NCBI GenBank assembly: GCA_039621445.1
Contig: CP154954.1
Span: 72,237,082 to 72,301,081 of the forward strand
DNA from: Euglena gracilis
Taxonomy: Eukaryota; Euglenida; Euglenophyceae; Euglenales
Reading direction: 5' to 3'
Length of the DNA stretch: 64,000 bases
The notes under the pieces were generated by a model. The model saw only the letters and a program-made list of their open reading frames with translations, searched no databases and was not told where the DNA came from. Both the position numbers and the translations under genes were made by a program. Shown here one piece after another: positions 12,061 to 23,171 of this stretch (its first letter is position 1; each line of letters begins with the position of its first letter).

Positions 12061-12213
12061 TTCGCCTCCAACTACCAGCTGCAGCGGTCCCTGGAGAAGG
12101 AGGCCGCCTCCCTCAAGGAGATCGCGCGGCACGAGGCGGCGCTGAAGGAGGCGTCCCGCGAGGCCGACTCTGCCCTGGGGGGCCCCCTGCGCGTCCGTGG
12201 CTTGCCCGTGCCG
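12061..12213 (+). CDS. Coiled-coil linker exon of gene A
   Basis: It follows GGTGGCAG (acceptor, 12060) and ends before GCAAGT (12214), a strong GC-type donor. Phase is 0 at both ends. It encodes 51 residues: FASNYQLQRSLEKEAASLKE, then IARHEAALKEASREADSALG and a G/P/R-rich end. Heptad-like Leu/Ala spacing and alternating K/E charge indicate a coiled coil, as found between the membrane helix and the catalytic core of sensor kinases. Codon third positions are almost all G/C, unlike the flanking introns. The histidine (H-box) exon expected after it was not found. Confidence 0.7.
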
Positions 12214-13770
12214 GCAAGTGACCAATGCCAGCCCAACCCCAAGTGGCAATCAACCGGGTTTGCCAAAAAGTGCCCGAAATGGCGCCTTTGGTCGTTTTGG
12301 GGGGTCAAAATTTTTCGGACTCGCCCTTCGCGCCGGGCCGAAGACCAGCCACCTGGGGACCGCGCCACTGTGTGTTTAGGTGGGGGGTGTCCCCCCCCCC
12401 CATCCGGAGGTTCCAAGAGGGAGGTCTGACCCCCCACCTGCCCTTACATCGAAGCCTGGGGAGCCCCCCCCCCCCCCCCCCCGGGGGTTCGAGACCCCCC
12501 CCCTTTCAGACTGAGGGGAGTCCACCCTCCCCTGGGAACCAAAAGCTTCGCGCTGTGGAAGATGAAAATTTTTGTGACCGTTTTTTTGAGAAAAGTGCGC
12601 ACTTTGTCCAGAGTTTGAACTTCTTCAATTTTAGGCCATTTATTTTCATTTTGGGGCCATTTCCGGACTATTTTTGCCAGGTTTGGCCCATTTTGGGCCA
12701 CTCTGAGCCACTGCGAGTCATTTTGGACCACCATTGTCCAATTTGGTCAACATTTTATGGCCACTGTTGGCCTTTTTTTCCTGGCAAATCGGTTGCTTTT
12801 TAATCATTTGGGCCATTTTCCATCACAAAAGTCATCATAATGCCGAAAATGGCCGCAAAAATGGCCAAAACGTCGTCAAACGGTGTAAAACGTCCCCAAA
12901 ATGGCCTGAAATGGTCGTCAATGGTCTGAAAACAGCTGACTGTGGCCCATTATGGGCTTAAATCGCCCCAAAATGGCCCAAAATGGCTTGAAATGACTTG
13001 CGGGTCACCTAAACGTGTCCAACCATGACGAGGTTTTGGAAAAATCGCATTTTTCTGCATACATAGTGCATATTCCCGCATATTTTTAGCACACATTGGG
13101 GGGGGGTTTAGTGCGAATTTCCCCTCCCTGTTGTGGGTCCCCTGCCAGAGGCGTGTTTTTTTGGCCTTTTTTTGCCACGAAGGACCAAAATTTTTGCCCC
13201 TAAATTGACCCTGAAAAAATGAGCCCCCCAGACCCCCCTGCCGGGGAGCTGCCTCCCCTTAGTCTGGCATCGATGTTGTCTAGTCAGCATCCCCCTGGTA
13301 CTGGCCTGCGTTTTAAAAGGGCAGAAGTTTGCGTCGTGTTTCATGAGGCACTTCAGCCACCACCTCTCCCCCAGGTTCTTGCCCATACTTTGGTATGGTT
13401 TTTTTTTTTTGGTCTTGAGGCAATTGGGGGAGAAGGAACATTGCTCTTTGACCTGTTCCCCCCGGGAAATTGTCACCGAGAACGTGTCAGATTTCCGTCA
13501 GGAGAACTTTCAGAGCTGTCATTATAGGAAGTTGTCAGGTGCCCCCAATACTCTCCAACCTGTCAGGTGCCAATTTCTGGTGGGGGGCAGGTAACAAAAG
13601 TCCCCTCTGGCTCTTCTCATTGGGTGCACCACAAGCCCCATCCTGAACCACGTGTTGAAGAACGTGATGGCTGACGCTGCTGGGTGCATCCACCCCGGTG
13701 GCTGCCGCATGGGCCAACCCATAGTATGTCGCATACGAACAACGTGAACTGGCCGATCAACTACGTAGGC
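12214..13770. other. Intron with GGCCATTTTGG low-complexity tract
   Basis: 12625-12985 is a degenerate low-complexity array of GGCCA/TTTTGG words and their complements. C/G homopolymer runs flank it. No exon is supported. Confidence 0.5.
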
Positions 13771-14028
13771 ACTACGCCACGGAAGAACCTCCACAAGGGC
13801 AGCATGCCACACAACCACTATCACAAGGGCAGCATGCCACACAACCACTATCACAAGGGCAGCATGCCACACAACCACTATCACAAGGGCAGCATGCCAC
13901 ACAACCACTATCACAAGGGCAGCATGCCACACAACCACTATCACAAGGGCAGCATGCCACACAACCACTATCACAAGGGCAGCATGCCACACAACCAGAA
14001 CCTCAAATGCAGTATGCCACTCCTGTGA
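13771..14028. repeat. 30-bp minisatellite, six identical units
   Basis: The unit AGCATGCCACACAACCACTA followed by TCACAAGGGC is repeated six times without a change (13801-13980). A degenerate copy precedes it and one and a half degenerate copies follow. Thirty is divisible by three, so the + strand reads a decapeptide repeat KGSMPHNHYH without stops. There is no other coding evidence. Confidence 0.95.
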
Positions 14029-15011
14029 TACCCCGGTTCCCCAAGTACATGGGTGAACTGACAACTAGATGCCTCCCAACAGAATGTGCACAGAAATGTG
14101 AAAAGCCTGACAAATTTGGTTGTTGTGATAAAGCGAAGTCTCCACCCATTCTTTTTATCTCTTTCCAACTTTGGTGTTTGTGGTAGACATTCATTTTGTG
14201 TTTCACCAAAGTGGCTCTGTGGACCCTAAAAAGTTTTGTTAGTTCACTTGTGGACACTAAAGAAGAGTTCTTTGTGTTTAAGCTTCTGTGAAAACAGGGA
14301 ACGAGTAAAAAATATAGAAAGTGTAAAAAAATTTCGGAATCAAAATTCAATTTGGATCGGATTTGGAGTGCCTTGGAGTGCCTGCCCAGGCAGGCACCCC
14401 CCCCCCCCCAGGTGGGTCGGCGGAAAGTTGTCTTTCAATTTTGAACAGCCACTTCACAATAACTTTTTTTGTTTTGAAAAATTCAAGGATTGTGAACCCA
14501 GAGGAAAGTTAGAATGCTGCATAGTGGCCATTTTTTTAATTTAAGGTTTGGAAATGTGGAAGGATTATTGAAAAATTTGCATGACTTTTGAAGAAAAACT
14601 GAAAGATTCAAGTATTTTTCACATGTCCTTGACACCTTGACACAATTCTGTGGAAGAAATTTGACGTGCAAAAAGTTGTGAAAGGAAACTGGGGAGAAAA
14701 GCCTCCAGGCTGATAGTCTTTGATAAGTGGCGCCTGGTGTCTTTTGTGGCTCATGGGCAAGGTGAGAAAAAATAGTCTGTTCTCAGATTCATGAATATTT
14801 TGTGGTTGCACATTTCCCGGTCCAATTATGGACAACAAAAACTTTGACATGGGCCAAAACAATTTTGTGAATGCACTAAATGAGTGTCTGGTGTGTGGGG
14901 ATTGTTAAAGTTACCCCCCCAATCTGTCCGGATTGCACACACAGTAGTACACCCCTGGTCGCCCCGAAAAAATCGCAGCCAGGAACACACTCCTGATTGA
15001 GTCTTTCCAAC

Positions 15012-15307
15012 CAGGCTGTTTTTCAGTCGGGTGCCGACCCCACCAGGGCACTCCCGGGCAGGCACTCCAAGGCACTCCCGATCCGACCCCCCCCCCCCGG
15101 GGGGGTAGGGCACACGGCCAAAAGTGCCCTAGCACAACCCCGGCGCCGAAGGTGCCGGGGAGCCAAAAATGGCCTATTTTCAAAGGAATGTGCCTGGCAC
15201 AGACCGAAATCCGACCCCCCCCCCCGGGTGTAGTGCCTGCCTGGGCAGGCACTCATAGGCACTCCGGACCCCCCCTCCCCCCCGGGGTTGGTAAAAAAAA
15301 CAGCCTG
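15012..15307. mobile_element. hAT-like MITE, older copy
   Basis: It starts CAGGCTGTTTTTCAGTCGG and ends GGTTGGTAAAAAAAACAGCCTG, with inverted ends. Flanks TTTCCAAC (15004-15011) and ATTGCAAC (15308-15315) match at 6 of 8 positions, a diverged 8-bp duplication. It contains a GGCGCCGAAGGTGCC hairpin and C/G tracts. It is related to 47044-47161. Confidence 0.65.
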
Positions 15308-17139
15308 ATTGCAACAAAAAAATTGTCAAATTTGCAGCCTGAACACAATGCTCGCCTGACATTACTGGAAACTTGACCTACTGCTGGAAAGCACAGGAAA
15401 AGGGGGACAGATGAAAAATTTAGGTGTAATTGATGTGTTTTAAGAAAGTATTGGCCAAACAATTTTGCCCCCCACCCCGACGGTCCTAAAATTCAGCTCT
15501 TCAAAAGTGCGCAGCTGTGCACTTATCGGCGGATGAAACCTCCTCAACAAGGGGACCTGCTGAACTCTCCTCTGTGTATGCTGGACTCTCCTCTGTGCAT
15601 GCAAGTTTGGGCCCCTAAAACTGTCATCCCGGTCCAACATCCAACTTTTACGCTGGTGTGATGACATATCGTGGCACAAAATGCACGATCCCAGCATTGT
15701 TAGCTATGCAAAAACCCCCAGGAGGTGATGGGTATTGGATCAAGCAAACAGGGCACTGGCTGAACAAAATGGAGCAATCAAAAAATTCACAAAGCACGTG
15801 GCAAGTATGGCTGGTGTCTGTTTTAAAGCCATGTAACGGTGTTCATTGGCAAGGCTGGCATTGAAATTATGTTGGTAATTGGTCTTAGGCGGCGCATCTC
15901 ACACTGAAGAACTTTTTTGGTCGGTTGCACATTTTCGCACACCGACCATTTTTTTGATTTGAGCGCCGGCATTACAAGGGGTGAGAGCGAGAGGCAACAG
16001 GATCGGACAAAATACGGGCGATTTCTAGTTTTGGGCGTCGGCTCCCCCGGGAATTGCGTGCTTTTTTTTTGCTGTTTTTTTTTTTGAGGTCGGAATGCCG
16101 CGAAAACCCCCGGACCTATCCCCCCAAAGTGAAAAAAAACACCGACAAAAACACCAAAACCCCGGCACCGCCTCCCCCCTTTTTGTGCGATGCGGCTCTC
16201 CTCACCGGCTGTTGGCAACCCTGGCTGGCTCCCTCCAGGGGTTTGACGCACTTTTTTTGTTTTTGCCGGCCTTGGAATTGTGCTTTGGACGTTTGCTGAG
16301 CGCGGGGAAGGAGGATGCAGGGGGCTGGGGTGGGTCCAATCACGCTGCCGGACAAGAACGCAGAAAGGAGTGCCAGGGGATTTTGTGAAGGACTATGCAG
16401 GGTGAAGGGAAAGTGGTTTTGAAGGGGAGGGAAGGGTCGCGAGTACCAACAGAACTTGCAATGGGGATGCATGGCCAAATTGTGTCGCGATGAAACAAGA
16501 GAGGGAATCGCACAAATTTCAATGGAAGAGATTCATTTCAGCCACGTTTTGAACAAAGAAAGAATGTCGTTGTGTGCATTTTCGTACATCGACATTGTAC
16601 AGTTCCCCCGAAGAACGGCCACAAATACCCGAGAATTCACACTCCTAAAAGTGTTGTGACAAATAACGTGAGTTTTGGGCAGAAGATGATGTCGGTTTGT
16701 GCAAATGCACACATCAACCAACTATCATGGCACATAAACGGACCTCGCTGCCTAGAGCCTTTTGAAACAACAATGGCTGAAAGTACTTACGAAGCAGCCT
16801 TGCTCTCAAAACATACAGAAATGCACTGAAAAACACATGGATCAAGTACCAGATCGGAATATAAAAAAATTGGCCAGTTTGCGCAAATGCGCACATGGTC
16901 GGCGTTTCTATCCTTTCAAACACCGACCACGTGTGTAAAAATGGACTTCGCCGGAGTGCAAAATGGGCACACCATGACGACGTGCGCATTTGCGCAAACC
17001 GACCACGATAGTAACACATCAAACACATGACAGAACACATCAAACACGACGCCAAAAACAACCTGCAATGGCTCCTTCTGTGTGCAACTTACTCAGCTGC
17101 TGAACGCTCTCCTCAACCACGAGGCTTTTTTACGGTCGA

Positions 17140-17255
17140 TTCTGGACCAGTGACAGGTCCATGTCCATGTGGAGACCGTAGACCTCCAGTGGGTGGCCCG
17201 CCGCTAGCACGTCCTGGCACACGTGCAACGGCGCCGCTTGGGCTAGGGGTGGCCA
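17140..17255 (-). CDS. Coding-like patch inside TIR element, copy 1
   Basis: On the minus strand the frame reads LHVCQDVLAAGHPLEVYG then LHMDMDLSLVQNR, with high GC3. The same reading is kept in the second element copy (57190-57305). Flanking frames differ between copies because of small indels, so only this patch looks protein-like. It may be a transposase exon or a captured host exon. It is not recognised and no flanking exon could be joined. Confidence 0.3.
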
Positions 17256-17783
17256 TTGAAACCCCCGCCACTTGCCCCCCTGGCTTGCGTTTTGCTGCAC
17301 CAGTAATATCAGGTGATGATAGGGGGTCGCACTTAAGCATCCACAAGGCCGTCATTTACCCCCCGGTTCAGCAGCAGCCACCGAGGTGGCATTGTTATCC
17401 CCCACAACCGGGACGGCAGATCCCTGGGGGGGGGGCAAGCTGCTGGTCCATGGAAACAATGGAAAATGGGAGCGTCTTAAATATGGCCACAAAACTTATT
17501 GTTTTGGAGGGAGAGAATATTTAATGTTTACACGTAGTTGGGTTGCATGAAAATACTGGGACTCAGCACCCTGATATTGTGCACAAAAAATGGTGTGTTG
17601 CATGTTTTCTGAGGAAAAAAATGACTCGGGCCGAGGAAACAGGAAGGTTACACACACGTAAATTTTGAAATTCTGAAGTCGTTATTTTTAAGAAAAGTGT
17701 CCAGCAGTCATGAGGGGGTTACACGTCATCAATTCCTCCGGCGCAACTTCCAAACTGATGACGCGAAAACGATGGGTCATACG

Positions 17784-18130
17784 CAGGCTTCTTTTTAAGT
17801 CACCGGGGGGGAGGGGGGGTGGGTGGGTGGGTCCGGGCCGGACCCCCCCCCCCCCCCCCCGCGGGGGGGCCCCGCGCGGGACCCCCCCCGGGGGGGAGGG
17901 TCCCGCACCGAGCCCCCCCCCCTGGGGGGGGGTGGGTCCCGCGCCGGAGGCGCTGGGTATACCTTTTCGGCGCGAAGCGCCGAAATTTTTTGGAAATTGC
18001 CTTTAACGGGCCCGATTTTGGGGGGTGGGTCCCCGCCCCCCCCCCCCCCCCCCCCGGGGGGGGGCCCGCCCCACCCTGGGTGGGTGGGGAATCCCCCCTC
18101 CCCCCCCCGGGGGTCTTAAAAAGAAGCCTG
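17784..18130. mobile_element. hAT-like MITE nested in the TIR element
   Basis: The ends CAGGCTTCTTTTTAAG and CTTAAAAAGAAGCCTG form a perfect 16-bp inverted repeat. GTCATACG flanks both sides (17776-17783, 18131-18138). The homologous element copy 2 lacks the insert and has a single GTTGTACG at 57854-57861. The 347-bp body has C/G tracts and a GGCGCGAAGCGCCG hairpin. Confidence 0.93.
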
Positions 18131-18273
18131 GTCATACGGGTTAGAGATAAGACATGCAAACTTGTCCTTGGAGAGGACAAACTTTCTCCTGTCAAATAGC
18201 GTGTTCTACTGCATCTTTCGCATAATATAAAAACCAGAATTTCTTCACCACACAATAGTTTCAAAAGTCTTGG

Positions 18274-18765
18274 TTCACAATGGTCGGTGTGCGCAAATGC
18301 GCACACCGACCGTTAAGAATGAAGAGCACCTCATAATACGGAGTTAAAACAAAGGTACATTTACAAACCAACCATCCTTTGTTACACATTGCAATCGGTA
18401 CCCATTCAAAATCCTTGGATAAACTTTACTTCTAGAGCCCAGAAAAGGCAGGCTTCGTGTTTCATGTGGTGATATAAAAAATGTGGAGCATGTTTCATAA
18501 ATTTCACAATGGTTGGTGTGCGCAAATGTGCACATCAACCATTCACATATTTACACACACACCAATCATATGTGTTTTGGGTAAGTGGTTGGTGTGCGCA
18601 TTTGCACACATCGACCACTTATTTATTTGTAAGTGGTTAGTGTGCGCATTTGCGCACATCGACCGTTCTACAAATACACAAGTGGTCGATGTGCGCAAAT
18701 GCGCACACCAACCACCAACACAAAATACACATGTGGTTGGTGTGCGCATTTGCGCACATCGACCC
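18274..18765. repeat. Cluster of ~36-bp palindromes in TIR element
   Basis: Six copies of GGTYGGTGTGCGCA-AA/TT-TGCGCACACCGACC-type palindromes sit at about 18274, 18508, 18588, 18630, 18679 and 18731. Arms are 13 or more bases with a 2-base centre. Further copies occur at about 15920, 16567, 16695, 16868, 16977 and 19137. They resemble repeated protein-binding sites or hairpins. Confidence 0.85.
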
Positions 18766-19343
18766 TCATTTCATAAATTTGTGTCACGTGAGCGGTGCAT
18801 CACTACACACACATTTTGATCCATCTGATAGCAACAGAGGTCTGAAGTTTTTTATGCCACAATCGTCGCCTAATTTACCATCATATCGCGTTGTCCAAAT
18901 GGGGGAGAGTTGGTCCCCTTCAAACAGGTAATAAACACCGGGAAGTTACATGCAGCAGAAACATGCCAAAACCCATCGTAGTAACAGCCAGTGTGTACAA
19001 CCCACCTATTTCACAGACGACAGCTTGTTAGGATGATGGCTTGTAACCTTCATGTTTCCTAACCTGTATCGTGAGGTGTGAACCTCATATATTGCTGTTT
19101 CACCAGGTGTAGTCGGCGCTTCAAGGAAATTGTAAAAAATGTCGATTTGCTCAATTGCGCACACCGACAAAGAAAAAAAGCTCAAGTGCGAGATGCGCCG
19201 CCTAAGTTGGTACTCCCCCTGTAAACACAGCCATTGGACCCCCATCCCTGAAACTGAGTTAAAACGAATTGTCATGGTGCACCTGCGAAGTTGTATCCAA
19301 CTTGCCTGTTCCTGGCTGACTGGGGGTTGTGCACACGGGCACA

Positions 19344-19382
19344 CTTTATATATATATATATATATAGATACATAGATATAGA

Positions 19383-19411
<29 letters not shown>
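19344..19411. repeat. (TA)n microsatellite
   Basis: TATATA tracts are interrupted by GATAGATA and end in CACACA. This is simple sequence only. Confidence 0.9.
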
Positions 19412-19418
<7 letters not shown>

Positions 19419-19611
19419 ATCACAAACTAAAGGCCCTGCGCCTGCCTTTTGTGTTGGTGATGTGACTCGCGCCAACATTTTGTTGCTTTTTTTTGATGTT
19501 TTTTTTGTGATTTTTTTTGAATAAATTCGCGAGCGCCTCCTGTCTCTCATGAAAACCCGCTCATGAGACGCAGGCCACAGATTTGGGGGGTCTGAGTCGT
19601 TCCCATGGCAG

Positions 19612-19766
19612 CGACCCGGGTCCACCTGTACCTCCAGGCCACCCCGGCCGCCCTGCCGAGCCCGCCCGCGGACCTGCTGCAGGCCACGGAGTGCCTGCAG
19701 CGTGGCGTGGCGTGGTGCCGGAAGCGGCAGGCCCTCCTGCGCATCGCCTCCGGCCAGTACGCCCCG
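19612..19766 (+). CDS. Gene A exon before HATPase domain
   Basis: After ATGGCAG (19611) the frame reads TRVHLYLQATPAALPSPPAD, then LLQATECLQRGVAWCRKRQA and LLRIASGQYAP. Nearly every third base is G/C. A helical segment with LQRGVAWCRKRQALL suits the helix pair and linker leading to a histidine-kinase ATPase domain, and the next exon continues smoothly (PTEVDLNEF). CCGA at 19767-19770 recurs as the first four bases of that next exon, so the junction lies between direct repeats. Assignment to the kinase is by continuity, not by a motif. Confidence 0.6.
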
Positions 19767-20556
19767 CCGAGAGCGCTGCGGCGGACCGGCGGCGGCTGTC
19801 AGGGGGGGATAGACTTCTCCTGCCTGGCCTGATCCGTGGCCCCTCCGTACTTCGGGTCCTTCTGGCGTGTATCCCCTGGCGAGGCAAATGAGGCCCGCCT
19901 AAGGGTCCGCAGTAACCCCAGTAACTTTCGACTGCAGCGAGAACAAAACTGGCTGGTGGAAACCCTAGTGGATCCCCCCCTGGGTGGGTTCTGCCAGCAG
20001 GGCTAGCTGGTGAATCTTTTTTTTCAGTGACCGGCACGAAGGGTGGATGTTTTTCACACCCAAAAACATGCCAAAAAAGCCAGATTTGGCAAGTTTTGTT
20101 TTTGTTAATTTTAACAAAACCAAACAACAGATCAAAAACCCATTCTTACCTCGGCGCACAGCGCCGGAGGAACATTTTTCCCCAGTTGGGGGACCCCTGG
20201 GACTCCCCCCGGGGGAGGGGGGGGGGGGGCTGGCTGGGGTTTTTTTTTTGACTGGCTGGTGGTGGACCACCAGGGGCCTTTCAACAAAAGCCTGAGGTTA
20301 ACCCAAGCGATTCCACACAAGTGCGGGTTTTTTTTCCCATTAAAACGGCCAAAAATTTGTCACCCAACTTGGAAAATGCATTCCTGGCAGTCCAAGTCTC
20401 CAGCTTACTTGCTACCCAGTAATTAAGTGCCCTAAAGCATCCAATGGATAGCAGTTGCAGAACAGGAGAATGGGGACGACCGACACCAACCGTCCACAGT
20501 CAGATAGATGACCGTTTGCAGTTGGCCTCAGCCTCCGCAGTGTTCTCGCCCCACAG

Positions 20557-20640
20557 CCGACGGAGGTGGACCTCAACGAGTTCGGTCGAAGCCTTCTGCA
20601 GGGTAGGCCCATTGACGCGGAGTTCCCTGAAAGGGCTTGC
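20557..20640 (+). CDS. Gene A exon before HATPase domain, second
   Basis: It begins after CCCCACAG (20556) with PTEVDLNEFGRSLLQGRPID then AEFPERA. A VDL..FG..LL.GR.I.AEF pattern is what sensor kinases show just ahead of the ATP-binding fold, where the bound hybrid surface is set up. The downstream border is not fixed. The phase joins 19766 without a frame break. Confidence 0.55.
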
Positions 20641-20925
20641 ACTGCGTCAGAAACAGAATCTCATTCCTTCCTGGAATGTTTCGCGCAAAAAGTCGTGCCA
20701 TATCTTTTTTTTTGTACGAAAGGTTTCTGTCCAAACTTTTTTTTCGTGATTGGTGATCTATCGATGGTGCTGCCGCCGCCCATTTTCCTCTTGTCCTCAA
20801 CATCTCAACCTGCAGATTCTGGGTGGTTTCAATGATCCTTATTTCCATTATTTTTTCTGATGCATGCACGGAAAATTGGCCACCACAAAGTGCTTTGCTG
20901 TCACCCACGACATCGTCAGTGCTGG

Positions 20926-20973
20926 TCCTGCACCAATGAGGTTGTCACGATGGATCCGCTGCTGTGCGAAATC
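20926..20973 (+). CDS. Gene A HATPase exon, segment before N-box
   Basis: The frame reads SCTNEVVTMDPLLCEI. The VTMDPLL stretch corresponds to the strand and first residues of helix 1 that precede the N-box in HATPase_c domains (typically D...L..VL.NAL.NA). The following exon starts VLENALTNA, so the join completes the motif. An AG is present upstream (GTCAG, 20920). No standard donor is seen after GAAATC; the next bases are GCCTGAG. Limits are approximate. Confidence 0.5.
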
Positions 20974-21023
20974 GCCTGAGTGGGACCTTATCATGCTTTG
21001 CCAGCACACGCCATCATCATGTA

Positions 21024-21086
21024 CCCCCCCCACAATCTTGTCCCAGACCCCAGCAAGCCTGGGTATGGGACAAGATCGGGGGGGGG
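21024..21086. repeat. Imperfect hairpin
   Basis: The arms ATCTTGTCCCA (21035-21045) and TGGGACAAGAT (21066-21076) are flanked outward by C7 and G7 runs and inward by CCCAG/CTGGG. It has a short loop. Confidence 0.7.
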
Positions 21087-21705
21087 ATGGTCTCCTTCCA
21101 TATCGTCAAGCAAATCATGCACCCCCAGGCTCTTTCTCCCCATTGCCCACCCCCAGCAGCAGCAGGCTGGTGAATGAATTTGTGTTCGAGGGGGCTCACT
21201 TCGGGCTTGCTTCTCTCCCTCTTTTGTTCGAATTCTCTGCCATTCAAATTCAAATTCAAATTCTCTTTTTCTTCAAATTTCTCCACCACCTTCCTGATTT
21301 TGCCGATCATGCTCTGCCCCTTGCCCGACTCCCTCTCCCCCCCAGCCCCCCCCCCCCCAGGCCTGTACGGGAATCCCTGCAACCCCATGGGTGTTGTGGG
21401 TGGTTGGGGGGGGGTCCGAACCCCCCCCCAGGGTTCGATATAAGGAGGGCGTACATGGTTTAGGTGGGGGGGTGTCCCCCCCCCCTCCTGGCCCGCAGGG
21501 GGGGTCCGGACCACCCCCCCCCCTCCACCGGGCCTTCCTGTATTTCTGGGGCCGATTTTTGGTTTTTGGCCAAATTTTTCTTTTGGTGTCGAAGAAATTT
21601 TCTTTGAGCGGGTGCCATGGTGAGTGGGGTCCGACCCCCCCACACACCAGGCCTTCCCATACAGTCTTGCCCCCCCCCCTTGGCCGGAGGTCGCCCCCCA
21701 CTCCC

Positions 21706-21824
21706 GTGCTGGAGAACGCGCTGACCAACGCCCACCGCCACGGCCACCCCAGCCAGCCCCGCGTCCGCTTCACCGCGCTGCTCACCCCGCTCACCGGCGC
21801 CGCCGGCCAGACCTTCCCCCAGAG
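21706..21824 (+). CDS. Gene A HATPase exon carrying the N-box
   Basis: The frame reads VLENALTNAHRHGHPSQPRV then RFTALLTPLTGAAGQTFPQ. ENALTNAHRHG is a clear N-box of a histidine-kinase ATPase (HATPase_c), where E binds Mg and the Asn residues contact ATP. The next segment is the following beta strand. A GT donor (GTCCAT) follows 21824. No AG lies directly before GTG at 21706 (nearest is 21698-21700), so the left border is uncertain. This is the best single piece of evidence that gene A is a histidine kinase. Confidence 0.75.
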
Positions 21825-22752
21825 GTCCATTCAACGCCGTTTTGTTTCGGCCGCGATGCCGGGATCCTCGCGACTATCAGACTGTTGTCCATTTTTGGGG
21901 ATTGTTTTGTGTTTGCAACAACCTTTTTTTTTTTTGAAAAGTGACCCAAAATTTTTATTTATTAACCTTGGCCCCCTTTTCACCGAAAAAGGACCATTGT
22001 TTTTGGAGATCCCAGTTGGTGAGCACGTAGGGGAAGCCGACCCTCCCCATCAAGGTTGGCGAGAATGGGCCCGGGGGCCAGTTGAAAGGTTCGCAGACCC
22101 ATTTTCCGTCCGTTGGGGCAGGGCTGAGGAAACACCGGAGGCAGTTTTTGCGCCCTGCGCCGAACTCCCCAGACCACCTGATCATTTTGGCAAAAATGCA
22201 AAACAACAGAGCCAGTATTATCTTAAACGGCACCGCAAGGCGCTTCAAGCTTGCCCCACAACACCATTGTTGGGGGGGTGGGGAGGGAACAGAGCGCAGC
22301 CTGTTCCTGGACACATCCAACGTTCACTGGTGGAATCAGTGTGCAGGGCTGCATCTCACCCCGTCGCCAGCAGTTCCTTGATAACCCCATCTATGGAACA
22401 TTTTGGAGCATCGTTTCCCTGCCCAGAAAGAAAGCATATTTGCGGGGTTTCGATTTTCATTTCATGTCAAAAATGTGGACTGATGTGCATTGTCTCTCAC
22501 CGCATTAATGCCACACATACGTTGCGCAGTCCTCTTCAAATGTGTTGCCCTGCTTCGGCATGTTTATGAACCCCCGTCGTAGAATGTGCACACCTGGTAT
22601 ATTCGAGTTGAAACAGGAGCAGAGGAAGTGATTCCCTCAAAAAAATATGCAAAAAGCACATTCCTAAATTGCTGGCACATACTCAAAAGGTGCTGGTCTG
22701 CAGGTTCCAGCCAGGTCCAACCCCTGTCAGGCAGTTGGTGGACCCCCCCCCC

Positions 22753-22922
22753 CACGAAGGCTCCTCGTCTGTTGATGGCCGGCGCTAACCTCGCTTCTCG
22801 CCCAATTTGTGCGGTGAGTGGCCAGAGAACCCTTCCGCCAGTGCTCTTGTGTTGCTCCCCCTGTGAGCGACGCTGGGGTAATTCCAGCGCTGCAGGGACA
22901 TCCACCCACCGTGTGTGGTTGG
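22753..22922. repeat. Single arm of a fold-back repeat
   Basis: This ~170-bp segment also occurs at 28856-29023. In copy 2 only, it is followed by a ~80%-similar inverted arm (29241-29441). Confidence 0.75.
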
Positions 22923-23171
22923 CGTGGTTCACGTGGACTGGACCCCACCCCCACGGGAGGGGTCCAGCTCACACTCTTTTCCCTCCAGCAGCTTTTCACC
23001 GCTGGTTGTTGGCTGGACCCCAGTGGCTTGGGGCGGTGGCTCGCCCGACCCCACTCCGGGAAGAGCCCGACAACAACCCGGATCCCAGGCCCCCCCCCCC
23101 CCCCCCCCCCCGCCCCCCCGGAAAGCCCGGGGGGGGGGGGGGGAGGACCACGCGCCAAGGCCTGTCAGCAG

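Larger units (their letters stand above)
15884..19206. mobile_element. 3.3-kb TIR element with 5-bp TSD, copy 1
   Basis: The ends are CTTAGGCGGCGCATCTC and its inverted partner GAGATGCGCCGCCTAAG. Imperfect inverted similarity continues about 70 bp and includes one copy of the internal palindrome motif. TTGGT flanks both ends (15879-15883, 19207-19211). A second copy lies at 55885-58951 with a different 5-bp duplication. The body carries about twelve ~36-bp palindromes (see 18274-18765) and a minus-strand coding-like patch near 17140-17250. No transposase domain is recognised. Five-bp duplications occur in Transib, Maverick/Polinton and retroviral-integrase-type elements, but I cannot assign this one. 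A MITE is nested at 17784-18130. Confidence 0.85.

Noticed and set aside
13771-14028. Regular 30-bp repeats as a CRISPR array
   Set aside because: Units are directly adjacent without spacers, and the genome is eukaryotic.
15884-19206. LTR retrotransposon
   Set aside because: Terminal repeats are inverted, not direct, and no gag/pol was seen.
21391-22569. 392-codon open frame as one gene
   Set aside because: Only the part around 21706-21824 is protein-like (N-box). The rest runs through C/G repeats and a T run with no coding bias.
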